DNA from: Pseudomonadota bacterium
GTDB taxonomy: Bacteria; Pseudomonadota; Alphaproteobacteria; Acetobacterales; Acetobacteraceae
Direction of reading: 5' to 3'
DNA length: 8,649 nucleotides
Assembly (NCBI GenBank): GCA_021785335.1
Contig: JAJYFW010000051.1
Location: 1 to 8,649, forward strand
Shown: positions 1 through 7,042 of the stretch, in pieces
How the letters are laid out: every line of letters starts with the position of its first letter
Position numbering within the stretch: the stretch's first letter is position 1
Made by a program: the position numbers and the translations under genes
The notes under the pieces: model-generated
Database searches by the model: none
The model's input: only the letters and a program-made list of their open reading frames with translations
Told to the model about the DNA's origin: nothing

Positions 1-22
1 GGGCGATCGCCCGGACTTCACA

Positions 23-87
23 CGCGGGGCACCCATCCTGAGAGGCAGCCGGTGCCGCTCGACGCCCCGCGGAGGCCCAACCGGCTG
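23..87 (+). promoter_or_regulatory. Structured 5' leader of rpsB (possible pseudoknot or alternative hairpins)
   Basis: Two perfect 8-bp pairings can be read in the leader. CGCGGGGC (23-30) pairs with GCCCCGCG (64-71), and CAGCCGGT (46-53) pairs with ACCGGCTG (80-87). The arms interleave, so the two stems form either an H-type pseudoknot or two mutually exclusive hairpins. The last arm ends three bases before the Shine-Dalgarno sequence AGGAAAGG (90-97) of rpsB. In E. coli, S2 is known to repress its own mRNA through the rpsB leader, so an autoregulatory site is a reasonable inference here. The sequence is GC-rich, so chance pairing cannot be excluded. No promoter is recognised in bases 1-105. 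Confidence 0.4.
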
Positions 88-105
88 ACAGGAAAGGCCA
101 TTCCC

Positions 106-852
106 ATGGCAATGCCCGAGGTTTCCTTGCGCCAGCTCCTCGAAGCGGGCGTGCATTTTGGTCACCATACGCGCCGCTGGAATCCGCGCATGGCGCCGTA
201 TCTCTATGGCGTGCGCAACCAGGTCCACATCATCGACCTGCAGCAGACGCAGCCCATGCTTGAGCGCGCTCTGCGCGAGGTGCGGGGCATCGTTGCCAAT
301 GGCGGGCGGGTCCTGTTCGTCGGCACCAAGCGCGCGGCGGCGGATCTGGTGGCGGACGCGGCCCGTCGCTGCGGCCAGTATTACGTCAACCACCGCTGGC
401 TCGGCGGCACGCTGACCAACTGGAAGACGATCACCGGCAGCATCAAACGGCTCCGCCAGACCGAGGAACTGCTGGCCGGCGACACGGCAGGTCTGACCAA
501 GAAGGAAGTTCTCGAGATCACCCGTGACCGCGACGCGCTGGAGAAGGCGCTGGGCGGCATCAAGGACATGGGCGGGCTTCCGGACATTCTGTTCATCATC
601 GACACCAACAAGGAGAAGTTGGCGGTCGAGGAGGCGAACAAGCTGGGTATCCCGGTGATCGCCGTGATCGACAGCAACTCCGATCCCAAGGGCATCACGT
701 TCCCGATCCCGGGCAACGATGATGCGATCCGCGCCATCGCGCTCTATTGCGACCTCATCGCCGGTGCGGTGCTGGATGGTATCTCGGCGGAGATGCAGGC
801 CTCCGGACAGGATATCGGCGCTGTGGCCGAACCTGTTGGCGATGCCGTTTAA
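106..852 (+). CDS. rpsB: 30S ribosomal protein S2
   Basis: Encodes small-subunit ribosomal protein S2 (248 aa, close to the 240-260 aa usual for bacteria), which binds on the solvent side of the 30S subunit with S1 and is needed for translation initiation. Family signatures are plain: the N-terminal [18 protein letters not shown] block (residues 10-27), IIDLQQT (42-48), FVGTKRAA (71-78), [10 protein letters not shown] (97-106), PDILFIID (159-166) and [10 protein letters not shown] (202-211). The start at 106 is preceded by AGGAAAGG (90-97), eight bases upstream. An ATG two codons later (112) is a less well spaced alternative, and the frame upstream to 52 lacks family sequence. tsf follows after 74 bp in the conserved rpsB-tsf order. 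Identification is essentially certain. Confidence 0.98.
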   Translation: MAMPEVSLRQLLEAGVHFGHHTRRWNPRMAPYLYGVRNQVHIIDLQQTQPMLERALREVRGIVANGGRVLFVGTKRAAADLVADAARRCGQYYVNHRWLGGTLTNWKTITGSIKRLRQTEELLAGDTAGLTKKEVLEITRDRDALEKALGGIKDMGGLPDILFIIDTNKEKLAVEEANKLGIPVIAVIDSNSDPKGITFPIPGNDDAIRAIALYCDLIAGAVLDGISAEMQASGQDIGAVAEPVGDAV

Positions 853-876
853 TTCCTTGTTCTGAAAGCTAAGTGG

Positions 877-906
877 CTCCGGACTCGCGGTGCGCGAGAC
901 CCGGAG
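877..906 (+). promoter_or_regulatory. Strong hairpin between rpsB and tsf
   Basis: CTCCGG (877-882) pairs with CCGGAG (901-906), and inside it CTCGCG (884-889) pairs with CGCGAG (893-898), closed by a GTG triloop. Only a 1x2 internal loop interrupts the 12-bp stem. No T tract follows; the next bases run into the tsf Shine-Dalgarno sequence. It is therefore not a canonical intrinsic terminator. It may be an attenuator, an RNase processing site or an mRNA stabiliser that tunes the ratio of S2 to EF-Ts. The pairing is directly visible; the role is inferred. Confidence 0.55.
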
Positions 907-926
907 GTCACCAGAGGGAGCATACG

Positions 927-1844
927 ATGGTCGAGATTTCCGCGAGCCTGGTGAAGGATCTCCGGGATCGGACAGGCGCCGGCTTCGGCGACTGCAAGAA
1001 GGCGCTGGTCGAGACGGGCGGCGATATGGAGGCCGCGATCGACTGGTTGCGCAAGAAGGGCTTGTCGGCGGCGGCGAAGAAGAGCGGCCGCGTGGCGGCG
1101 GAGGGGCTGATCGGCGTTGCCTCGGTGCCGGGCAAGGCGGCGATGGTCGAGGTCAATGCCGAGACCGATTTCGTCGCGCGCAACGAGCAGTTCCAAGCCT
1201 TCGTTGGCGAGGTTGCCAAGGTGGCGCTCGCCGTTGGCGAGGATCTCGCGGCGATCGGTGGTGCTGCCTATCCGGGCACCGGCCGGACGGTGGCGGAGGA
1301 GCTGACACAGCTCGTCGCCACAATCGGCGAGAACATGAACATCCGCCGCGCGCGGGTTCTCTCGGTGAGCAAGGGTGTGGTGGCGACGTACGTCCATGCC
1401 GCGGTAAAGCCCGGCCTCGGCAAGATCGGGGTGCTGGCGGCGATCGAGGGCGAGGGTGAACTGGCGGCGCTGGAGCAGCTTGGCCGCCAGGTCGGCATGC
1501 ATGTCGCCGCGGCACGTCCGGATGCGCTCGACGTCCCCGATGTCGATCCCGCTGCGCTGGAGCGCGAGAAGGCGGTGCTCAGTGAGCAGGCGCGCGCTTC
1601 GGGCAAGCCGGAGGCGATCATCGAGAAGATGGTCGAGGGCCGGGTGCGCAAATATTACGAGGAAGTCGTACTGCTCGAGCAGGTCTGGGTGCATGATGGC
1701 GAGAGCCGGGTGCGCGCGGTGGCAAAGAAGTCCGGCATCGCGATCAAGGGCTTTGCCCGTTTCCAGCTCGGCGAGGGGATCGAGAAGAAGTCCGACGACT
1801 TCGCCGCCGAGGTTGCCGCCGCGGCGGGAGTCAAAGCCGCCTGA
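927..1844 (+). CDS. tsf: Elongation factor Ts
   Basis: EF-Ts is the cytoplasmic guanine-nucleotide exchange factor that regenerates EF-Tu-GTP from EF-Tu-GDP. The 305-residue product is slightly longer than the 283 aa E. coli protein. The N-terminal UBA-like helical module (about residues 6-45) contains [13 protein letters not shown]. The hallmark TDFV (80-83, in ETDFVARN), whose Asp-Phe contacts the EF-Tu nucleotide site, is intact. The C-terminal part has [16 protein letters not shown] (237-252) and a basic-acidic tail. The GAGFGDC segment replaces the more common GAGMMDC, a small variation. The start at 927 is set by GAGGGAG (914-920), six bases upstream; the longer frame from 873 would read through the intercistronic hairpin. 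pyrH, a frequent next gene in bacteria, does not follow. Confidence 0.98.
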   Translation: MVEISASLVKDLRDRTGAGFGDCKKALVETGGDMEAAIDWLRKKGLSAAAKKSGRVAAEGLIGVASVPGKAAMVEVNAETDFVARNEQFQAFVGEVAKVALAVGEDLAAIGGAAYPGTGRTVAEELTQLVATIGENMNIRRARVLSVSKGVVATYVHAAVKPGLGKIGVLAAIEGEGELAALEQLGRQVGMHVAAARPDALDVPDVDPAALEREKAVLSEQARASGKPEAIIEKMVEGRVRKYYEEVVLLEQVWVHDGESRVRAVAKKSGIAIKGFARFQLGEGIEKKSDDFAAEVAAAAGVKAA

Positions 1845-1852
1845 GCAAATGG

Positions 1853-1878
1853 GGCTGGGGCCCGAGAGGGGCCCAGCC
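1853..1878. terminator. Terminator-like hairpin between convergent tsf and flavin reductase gene
   Basis: GGCTGGG (1853-1859) pairs with CCCAGCC (1872-1878). After a G/G mismatch, CCC (1861-1863) pairs with GGG (1868-1870), closing a GAGA tetraloop. It begins nine bases after the tsf stop and lies 16 bases beyond the stop of the minus-strand gene, so it could serve both. T tracts are poor on each side (TGCTCCGTGCGTTTCC on plus, CCATTTGCTC on minus), so termination may be partial or Rho-assisted. Confidence 0.6.
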
Positions 1879-1893
1879 TGCTCCGTGCGTTTC

Positions 1894-2388
1894 CTACGCG
1901 ACTGGCAGCCGGTGATACGACCGGTCGAACCAGAACAACGCCCCCGCTTTCGGGTCGGTGCGTATCGCCTCGATTTCCGCGAAGAAGACGCTGTGCGTAC
2001 CGACCTCGGTAACCTGGGCGACGCGGGCATCGAACACGACCGCCGCGTCCGCGAGCACCGGGGCGCCGGTGGCGAGGGTTTCCCACCTGCCGTGCGTGAA
2101 GCGCTCGGCTGGGTCTTCGTGGCCCAGGAGTCCCGCAAAAACAGAACTTAGCGTGTCGTGGTGATGAGCGAGCACGTTCACGCAGAGCACGCCGTTGCGC
2201 TTGATCGCGGCGTTGCTGTCGCTGCTGCGGTTGAGGCAGACGAGCAGCGTCGGCGGAGAATCCGTGACGCTGCAAACCGCCGAGGCGGTGCAGCCTTGCC
2301 GGCCGGCGGGGCCATCCGTGGTGACGATGTTCACGGCCGCACCCAGGCGGGCCATGGCGGCGCGGAACGCTTCCGATGAGACCGGCAT
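1894..2388 (-). CDS. Flavin reductase, HpaC/RutF-like (DIM6/NTAB family)
   Basis: Predicted NAD(P)H:flavin oxidoreductase of 164 aa, the usual length for the short reductase partner of two-component flavin monooxygenases. The family pattern is strong: FRAAMARLGAAVNIVTTDG (residues 8-26), CTASAVCSVTDSPPTLLVCLN (33-53), LCVNVLA (68-74), the GTH motif (130-132) at the position of the family's conserved G(D/T)H, and FDRSYH (154-159). The first half resembles both HpaC (4-hydroxyphenylacetate hydroxylase reductase) and RutF; the FDRSYH end is more RutF-like, so no symbol is given. The ATG overlaps the fahA TGA by one base (TGATG), implying translational coupling. No flavin-dependent oxygenase lies in the window, so its client is unknown; it may supply FMNH2 or FADH2 to an aromatic hydroxylase encoded elsewhere. 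Confidence 0.85.
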   Translation of the reverse strand: MPVSSEAFRAAMARLGAAVNIVTTDGPAGRQGCTASAVCSVTDSPPTLLVCLNRSSDSNAAIKRNGVLCVNVLAHHHDTLSSVFAGLLGHEDPAERFTHGRWETLATGAPVLADAAVVFDARVAQVTEVGTHSVFFAEIEAIRTDPKAGALFWFDRSYHRLPVA

Positions 2389-3665
2389 CAGGCGCCTGGC
2401 GGGGCCGGCAGCACCGTCCCCTCGCAGAGGCCGAAGCCGATGGAAACGCGGTCGTTGCGGGCCCGGGCCGAGAGGATGATCGTGTCGCCGTCCTCGAGGA
2501 AGCGGCGCGTCTCGCCATTGGGGAGGCTGATCGGCTCGCGCCCGCCCTCGGTCATTTCGAGGAGGCTGCCCTCCTCTCTCTTGCCGGGCCCGGAAATGGT
2601 GCCGGAGCCGAACAGGTCGCCGGGTTGCAGCGCACAGCCATTGCTCGTGTGGTGCGCCACCATCTGGGCCGGCGTCCAGAACAGGAAGCGGGCGTTGCTC
2701 CTGGCGATTCGATGCGGGTGGAGGGACTGGGCGCGCATGGTGGGCGTCAGGATAGAGACCTCCAGCGCCACGTCGAGGCCGCCCGAGGCCTGGTCCGCCG
2801 CGTCGGCCAGGTACGAAAAGAGCGGCGGGTCCGAGGCTTCGCGCGCCATCGCCGCCACGCGGAACGGCGCGAGCGCCTCCGGCATGACGATCCACGGCGA
2901 GATCGTGGTGAGAAGGTTTTTCGCCAGGAAGGGGCCGAGCGGCTGGTATTCCCAGCCCTGGATGTCGCGGGCGGACCAGTCGTTGAGCAGGCAATAGCCG
3001 GCGATGTGGTCGGCCGCCTGCGCGACCGGAATCGGCTCGCCGAGCGCGTTGCCGGTGCCGATCCAGATACCGAACTCGAGCTCGAAATCGAGGTTGCGGG
3101 AGGGGCCGAAGCTTGGCGTGGGATCGGATGCGGGCTTGCGCTGACCGTTGGGGCGGCGCAACGGCGCGCCGGAGGGGCGCACGGTGCTGGCGCGGCCGTG
3201 ATAGGCGACGGGCAGGTATTTGTAGTTCGGCATCAGCGGATTGTCGGGCCGCATCAGGCGACCGACATGGGTCGCGTGGTGAATGCCCGCATAGAAATCC
3301 GTGTAATCGCCGATGGCGCAGGGCAGTTGCAGCGTGCAGTCGGTGGCGGCGTGCAGCAGGCGATGCGAATGAAGTTCGGCCGGTGAACCCGCCGCCAGGA
3401 TTGCGGTGACCTGCCGGCGAAGCGCACGACGGACCTCGCTGCCATGGGCGAACAGCCCGTTAAGCGCCGTGCCAGTGGCTTCCACGGCGTCGCGCACGGC
3501 GCCGGTGAACAGACCGGCCTCCAACACCGCATGCAGATCCAGCACCTGCTCGCCGATGGCGATCGCGGGACGCGGTGCGCCGCCCGCCGGTGAGACGATG
3601 CCTATCGGCAGGTTGTCGAGCGGGAAGTCTCGGTGCCCGTTGGCCGACGCGACCCAGGACGTCAC
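2388..3665 (-). CDS. fahA: Fumarylacetoacetase
   Basis: Hydrolyses 4-fumarylacetoacetate to fumarate and acetoacetate, the last step of tyrosine/homogentisate breakdown. At 425 aa it matches the full-length, eukaryote-like FAH with an N-terminal SH3-like domain and a C-terminal catalytic domain. Residues equivalent to those in mouse FAH are present: Ca2+ ligands D123, E195, E197 (in FELEF) and D229 (in NDWSARD); catalytic H130; R233, K249 and E370. [18 protein letters not shown] at the N terminus fixes the start, a GTG codon. That GTG overlaps the hmgA stop by four bases (GTGA), and its own TGA overlaps the next start by one base, so it is the middle gene of a coupled trio. No inactivating change is seen. 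Confidence 0.97.
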   Translation of the reverse strand: MTSWVASANGHRDFPLDNLPIGIVSPAGGAPRPAIAIGEQVLDLHAVLEAGLFTGAVRDAVEATGTALNGLFAHGSEVRRALRRQVTAILAAGSPAELHSHRLLHAATDCTLQLPCAIGDYTDFYAGIHHATHVGRLMRPDNPLMPNYKYLPVAYHGRASTVRPSGAPLRRPNGQRKPASDPTPSFGPSRNLDFELEFGIWIGTGNALGEPIPVAQAADHIAGYCLLNDWSARDIQGWEYQPLGPFLAKNLLTTISPWIVMPEALAPFRVAAMAREASDPPLFSYLADAADQASGGLDVALEVSILTPTMRAQSLHPHRIARSNARFLFWTPAQMVAHHTSNGCALQPGDLFGSGTISGPGKREEGSLLEMTEGGREPISLPNGETRRFLEDGDTIILSARARNDRVSIGFGLCEGTVLPAPPGA

Positions 3666-4954
3666 GAGCGGAAGAACTTCTTCATGCCGTTCCAGCAGGC
3701 ATCGTAATCTTCCTGCAGTGCGGCACAGGCCATCGCATACGCCGTCGGGCGCAGCGTGCTCGCGGTTTCGAACATGAAAGCCAGACTGCCGTCGATCTTG
3801 TGCGGCGCCAAGGTGGCGTTCATCGCGCGCTCGGTCGTCGCGGCGTCCGGCCCGTGCGCGGACATCATCGCGTGCAGAGAGATGCCGCCGGGCAGGAAGC
3901 CTTCCGCTTTGGCATCATAGGCGCCGTGGATGAGGCCCATGCACTCGTTCATCACGTTGCGGTGGAACCAGGGGGGCCGAAACGTATCCTCCGCGACCAT
4001 CCAGCGTGGCGGGAAGATGACGAAATCGACGTTGGCGCGGCCTGGCGTGTCCGTGGGGGCGGTGAGCACCGTGAAAATCGACGGATCCGGATGGTCGAAC
4101 GAGACGGTGCCAATGGCGTTGAAGCGTGCAAGGTCATAGGTGAGGGGCGTCAGGTTGCCATGCCAGGCAACGACGTCGAGCGGCGAGTGGGAGAGGGTGG
4201 CCGCCCACAGCTCGCCGCAATATTTCTGCACGACCTCCGTGGGCTGCTCGACATCCTCGAAGGCAGCAGCAGGGGCAAGGAAGTCGCGGGGATTGGCTAG
4301 GCCATTGGCGCCGATCGGGCCGAGATCGGGCAGGCGGAAGACGCTACCGTGGTTTTCGCAGACATAACCGCGCGAGGCTCCGTCCGGCAGCGCGACGCGG
4401 AAGCGCACGCCGCGAGGGATGATGGCGACGTGGCCGGGAGCAACCGTGAGGCGGCCCATCTCCGTTGCGATATCGAGACGACCCTGCTGCGGCAGGATCA
4501 GGAGTTCACCATCGGCGTCGAAGAAGACGCGGCGCATCGACGTGTTGGCAGCGTAGACGTGGACCGACACGCCGTGTTCCGTCAGCGATGTGCCGGTCGC
4601 GGCGACGGTGGCGAGGCCGGCGACGAAACCCGTTGGGTCCGTCGGGATCGGCCACGGGTTCCAGCGCAACCGGTTCGGGTTCGGCGGCGCGAGGGGGCCG
4701 GCGACGCGGCCTTGGTCGGCGAGGCGCAGATAAGGCGGGTGCTCGGCGGAAGGGCGGATGCGGTAGAGCCAGGTACGGCGAGCTTCGCGGCGCGGCACCG
4801 TGAAGGGTGTGCCGGACAGCTGCTCGGCGTAGAGGCCGAGCGGCGGGCGTTGCGGCGAGTTGCGGCCGGTGGGCAGCGTGCCGGGGAACGCCTCGGAGGC
4901 GAACTCGTTACCAAACCCGGTGAGTGGCGTGGCGGTGGCGGTGATGCTGTCCAT
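3662..4954 (-). CDS. hmgA: Homogentisate 1,2-dioxygenase
   Basis: Cytoplasmic non-haem Fe(II) dioxygenase that opens homogentisate to 4-maleylacetoacetate, the ring-cleavage step of Phe/Tyr catabolism. It is 430 aa, against 445 for the human enzyme. The N-terminal [10 protein letters not shown] and [16 protein letters not shown], the central cupin region and the C-terminal iron site are all present. Comparison with human HGD gives Fe ligands H331 (WFHRN), E337 (NECMG) and H367 (AHGPD), and catalytic H265 (AWHGN). The ATG at 4954 has a strong GGAGGA five bases upstream. A TTG-initiated extension to 5011 is unlikely because it would begin almost at the predicted transcript start. It is the first gene of the operon, under the palindrome-bearing promoter at 5020-5048. 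Confidence 0.98.
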   Translation of the reverse strand: MDSITATATPLTGFGNEFASEAFPGTLPTGRNSPQRPPLGLYAEQLSGTPFTVPRREARRTWLYRIRPSAEHPPYLRLADQGRVAGPLAPPNPNRLRWNPWPIPTDPTGFVAGLATVAATGTSLTEHGVSVHVYAANTSMRRVFFDADGELLILPQQGRLDIATEMGRLTVAPGHVAIIPRGVRFRVALPDGASRGYVCENHGSVFRLPDLGPIGANGLANPRDFLAPAAAFEDVEQPTEVVQKYCGELWAATLSHSPLDVVAWHGNLTPLTYDLARFNAIGTVSFDHPDPSIFTVLTAPTDTPGRANVDFVIFPPRWMVAEDTFRPPWFHRNVMNECMGLIHGAYDAKAEGFLPGGISLHAMMSAHGPDAATTERAMNATLAPHKIDGSLAFMFETASTLRPTAYAMACAALQEDYDACWNGMKKFFRS

Positions 4955-4958
4955 GGGT

Positions 4959-4964
4959 TCCTCC
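4959..4964 (-). promoter_or_regulatory. Shine-Dalgarno site of hmgA
   Basis: GGAGGA on the minus strand lies five bases upstream of the ATG at 4952-4954. It is a near-consensus ribosome binding site and decides the hmgA start against the longer TTG-initiated frame. Confidence 0.8.
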
Positions 4965-5019
4965 GTGTGCTCGCCTCGCACGCAAATTCGGCTCCGGGCA
5001 CCAGCCGGCAAACTTGGGT

Positions 5020-5048
5020 TTTATAGTTTCATTTGAAACTTTCTGCAA
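5020..5048 (-). promoter_or_regulatory. Sigma-70-type promoter of the hmgA operon
   Basis: On the minus strand, TTGCAG (5048-5043) and TATAAA (5025-5020) are separated by exactly 17 bp, which is close to the sigma-70 consensus TTGACA-N17-TATAAT. It sits in the most AT-rich stretch of the window. Transcription would start near 5013, giving a leader of about 60 bases before the hmgA ATG. The spacer is occupied by the palindrome at 5025-5040. The motifs are read directly; promoter activity is inferred. Confidence 0.7.
5025..5040. promoter_or_regulatory. Palindromic operator within the hmgA promoter
   Basis: AGTTTCA-TT-TGAAACT is an inverted repeat with perfect 7-bp arms and a 2-base centre. It fills nearly all of the -35/-10 spacer and touches the last base of the -10 box, so a protein bound here would block RNA polymerase. 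Size and symmetry fit a dimeric winged-helix repressor of the MarR type. Homogentisate genes are repressed by dedicated regulators in other bacteria (for example IclR-type HmgR in Pseudomonas). No regulator gene is in the window. The site is 114 bp upstream of the divergent gene at 5154 and could also influence it. Confidence 0.65.
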
Positions 5049-5153
5049 GCGCTCCGGTTGCGTGATCCCCATCGCGTTCCCGCCCGCAAGAACATACACA
5101 CGTTGCGGCTGGAGCCTCCCATGTGACGGTCGGCCAGCAGGCAGGGAGTGGAG

Positions 5154-6296
5154 ATGCAGACGAGATCGGAGGGAAGCCCGTTGCGGGTGGCGAGGGCCGA
5201 GGCGTTGGTTTTCCGCGTCCCGGTTGTGCAACCGGTCACGACATCCTTCGGCGTGATGCACAGCCGGCCGGCGGTCGTCGTGCGCCTTGAGGACGCGGCA
5301 GGTGCCGTGGGCTGGGGAGAGATCTGGTGCAACTTCCCGGCGGTCGGCGCCGAGCACCGGGCGCGCCTGTTCCAGAGCGTGGTGGCGCCGCTGCTGGCGG
5401 AACGGGCGTGGGCCGCGCCCGGGGAGGCGTTCGCGATGCTGACTCGGCGGCTGCACGTGTTGGCGCTGCAGACCGGCGAGGAGGGGCCGATCGCGCAGGT
5501 GATCGCGGGGACCGATGTGGCGCTCTGGGACCTTTGGGGGCGGCGAACCGGTCAGCCGCTGTGGCGCGCGCTCGGCGGGCGGCCGGAGATCGCGGTCTAT
5601 GCTTCCGGGCTCAATCCTGACGCTCCGGAAAATCTTGCGGCACGCAAGCGTGACGAGGGATATCGCGCGTTCAAGCTCAAGGTGGGATTCGGCCGCGCTC
5701 GCGATCTCGCGAACCTGAAAGCGCTGCGCGCCGCTTTGGGCGAGCACGCGGTGCTGATGGTGGACGCAAACCAGGCGTGGGGAGTCGAGGAGGCGCAGGC
5801 GGCGGCGGAGGCCATGGCGCCGTTCGGGTTGAGCTGGCTCGAGGAGCCGATGCCGGTCGATGCGTTGGTTGAGGCCTGGACAAGGCTCGCGGCGGCGAGT
5901 GCCATTCCGCTCGCGGGGGGCGAGAACATCCGCGGCACGGACGGTTTTGCGGCGGCAATCGCCGCTGGGGCACTGGGTGTGATCCAGCCCGATATCGGCA
6001 AGTGGGGCGGCTTCAGCGGGTGCCTCGATGTGGGGCGGAGGGCATTGGCGGCAGGACGGATGTTTTGCCCGCACTGGCTCGGCGGCGGGGTGGGGCAGGT
6101 GGCATCGATGCACCTCAAGGCGGCCGTGGGCAGCGATGGGTTCGTCGAGGTCGATGCCAACGACAATCCGCTGCGCGAGTTGCTCGGGGCGCCCTTGCCG
6201 CTGGTGCGTGAGGGGCAGGTGACTCTCGGCGAGGCGGCGGGGCTCGGGATCGAGCCCGACCTGGCGGCGCTCGCTTCCTATCGCGTCGCGGCTTGA
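5154..6296 (+). CDS. Mandelate racemase/muconate lactonizing enzyme family protein (enolase superfamily)
   Basis: A 380-aa enolase-superfamily enzyme with an N-terminal capping domain (about residues 10-125) and a C-terminal TIM barrel. Such enzymes abstract the proton alpha to a carboxylate using Mg2+. Residues of the mandelate racemase subgroup are complete: K174-L-K176 (KxK), metal ligands D204 (VDAN), E230 (LEEP) and E257 (GGEN), the D280/H307 dyad ([17 protein letters not shown]) and E332 (FVEVDAN). This suggests acid-sugar dehydratase, cycloisomerase or racemase chemistry, but the substrate cannot be read from sequence. The ATG at 5154 has AGGGAG (5143-5148) five bases upstream; an in-frame GTG at 5148 would overlap that site. 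It is divergent from hmgA and its 3' end overlaps hisA by 19 bp in opposite orientation. No clear promoter of its own was recognised. Confidence 0.88.
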   Translation: MQTRSEGSPLRVARAEALVFRVPVVQPVTTSFGVMHSRPAVVVRLEDAAGAVGWGEIWCNFPAVGAEHRARLFQSVVAPLLAERAWAAPGEAFAMLTRRLHVLALQTGEEGPIAQVIAGTDVALWDLWGRRTGQPLWRALGGRPEIAVYASGLNPDAPENLAARKRDEGYRAFKLKVGFGRARDLANLKALRAALGEHAVLMVDANQAWGVEEAQAAAEAMAPFGLSWLEEPMPVDALVEAWTRLAAASAIPLAGGENIRGTDGFAAAIAAGALGVIQPDIGKWGGFSGCLDVGRRALAAGRMFCPHWLGGGVGQVASMHLKAAVGSDGFVEVDANDNPLRELLGAPLPLVREGQVTLGEAAGLGIEPDLAALASYRVAA

Positions 6297-7042
6297 GCCA
6301 GGCGCGCGAGGGCAACGCGCAGGTCGAGGCGGCCGTCATAAAGGGCGCGGCCGACGATCACGCCGTCGAGCGTGTCGGCATAGGGCAGCAGCGCGTCGAT
6401 GTCCGCCATGCCGGCGACGCCGCCGGAGGCGATGACGGGGGTTGCGACGGCGCGGGCAAGCTCCAGCGTCTGCGTGATGTTGAGGCCCTGCAACATCCCG
6501 TCACGCGCAATGTCCGTATAGATGAGCGCCGCGGCGCCGGCATCCTCGAGGCGGCGCGCGAGATCGAGCGCAGTCATGGCCGAGGTCTCGGCCCACCCCT
6601 CGGTCGCGACCCGGCCGTCGCGCGCGTCGATGCCGATTGCGATGCGCCCCGGATGAGCACGGCAGGCCTCGCGCACGAGCGCGGGGTTCTTGGCCGCGGC
6701 GCTGCCGAGGATGACGCGGGCGATGCCGGCCTCGAGCCAGGCCCCGATAGCGTCCATGTCACGGATGCCGCCGCCGAGCTGCACCGGAATCGAAACCGCT
6801 CCAAGGATCCCGCGCACCGCGGCGCTGTTGATGGATTTGCCGGCGAAGGCACCGTCGAGATCGACGACATGCAGCCAGCGGCTGCCCGCCTCGGCGAAGC
6901 TTCTGGCCTGGGCAGCGGGGTCGTCGGCGTAGATCGTCGCGTCCGCCATTTCGCCGCGGCGCAGGCGCACGCAGCGTCCCTCCTTGAGGTCGATCGCGGG
7001 ATAGAGCGTCAGGGGCACCGGGGTCGGGATCCCGCGGATCAC
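6278..7042 (-). CDS. hisA: Phosphoribosylformimino-5-aminoimidazole carboxamide ribotide isomerase
   Basis: HisA catalyses the Amadori rearrangement of ProFAR to PRFAR in histidine synthesis. The single (beta-alpha)8 barrel of 254 aa carries [14 protein letters not shown] (residues 14-27), VQLGGGIRD (87-95), IGIDARDG (136-143), [12 protein letters not shown] (175-186) and VIASGGV (203-209). The two catalytic aspartates correspond to D18 and D139, and both phosphate-binding glycine loops are intact. The start is less certain. A GTG at 7042 overlaps the upstream TGA by four bases (GTGA), like other junctions here, and is chosen. A second in-frame GTG at 7018 would give a more typical N terminus ([10 protein letters not shown]) but has only a weak ribosome binding site. 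hisF does not follow; the gene ends inside the convergent enolase-superfamily gene. Confidence 0.96.
   Translation of the reverse strand: MIRGIPTPVPLTLYPAIDLKEGRCVRLRRGEMADATIYADDPAAQARSFAEAGSRWLHVVDLDGAFAGKSINSAAVRGILGAVSIPVQLGGGIRDMDAIGAWLEAGIARVILGSAAAKNPALVREACRAHPGRIAIGIDARDGRVATEGWAETSAMTALDLARRLEDAGAAALIYTDIARDGMLQGLNITQTLELARAVATPVIASGGVAGMADIDALLPYADTLDGVIVGRALYDGRLDLRVALARLAQAATR

Noticed and set aside
1..12. Perfect palindrome GGGCGATCGCCC, resembling the cyanobacterial HIP1 octamer
   Set aside because: GCGATCGC recurs only a few times (also near 3559 and 7172), within coding sequence, as expected by chance in GC-rich DNA.
1853..1878. Small RNA gene in the tsf/flavin reductase gap
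   Set aside because: The gap is only 49 bp and is explained by a shared terminator-like hairpin.
849..2138. Long open frame on the minus strand opposite tsf
   Set aside because: It is antisense to an unmistakable tsf, has arginine-rich low-information sequence, and results from GC-rich codon mirroring.
2376..3386. Long plus-strand open frame opposite fahA
   Set aside because: fahA has complete catalytic residues on the other strand. This frame shows no recognisable domain and is rich in Arg, Gly and Ala, as expected of an antisense shadow.
4955..5011. Nineteen-residue N-terminal extension of hmgA from a TTG codon
   Set aside because: It would begin about at the predicted transcript start, whereas the ATG at 4954 has a near-consensus GGAGGA.
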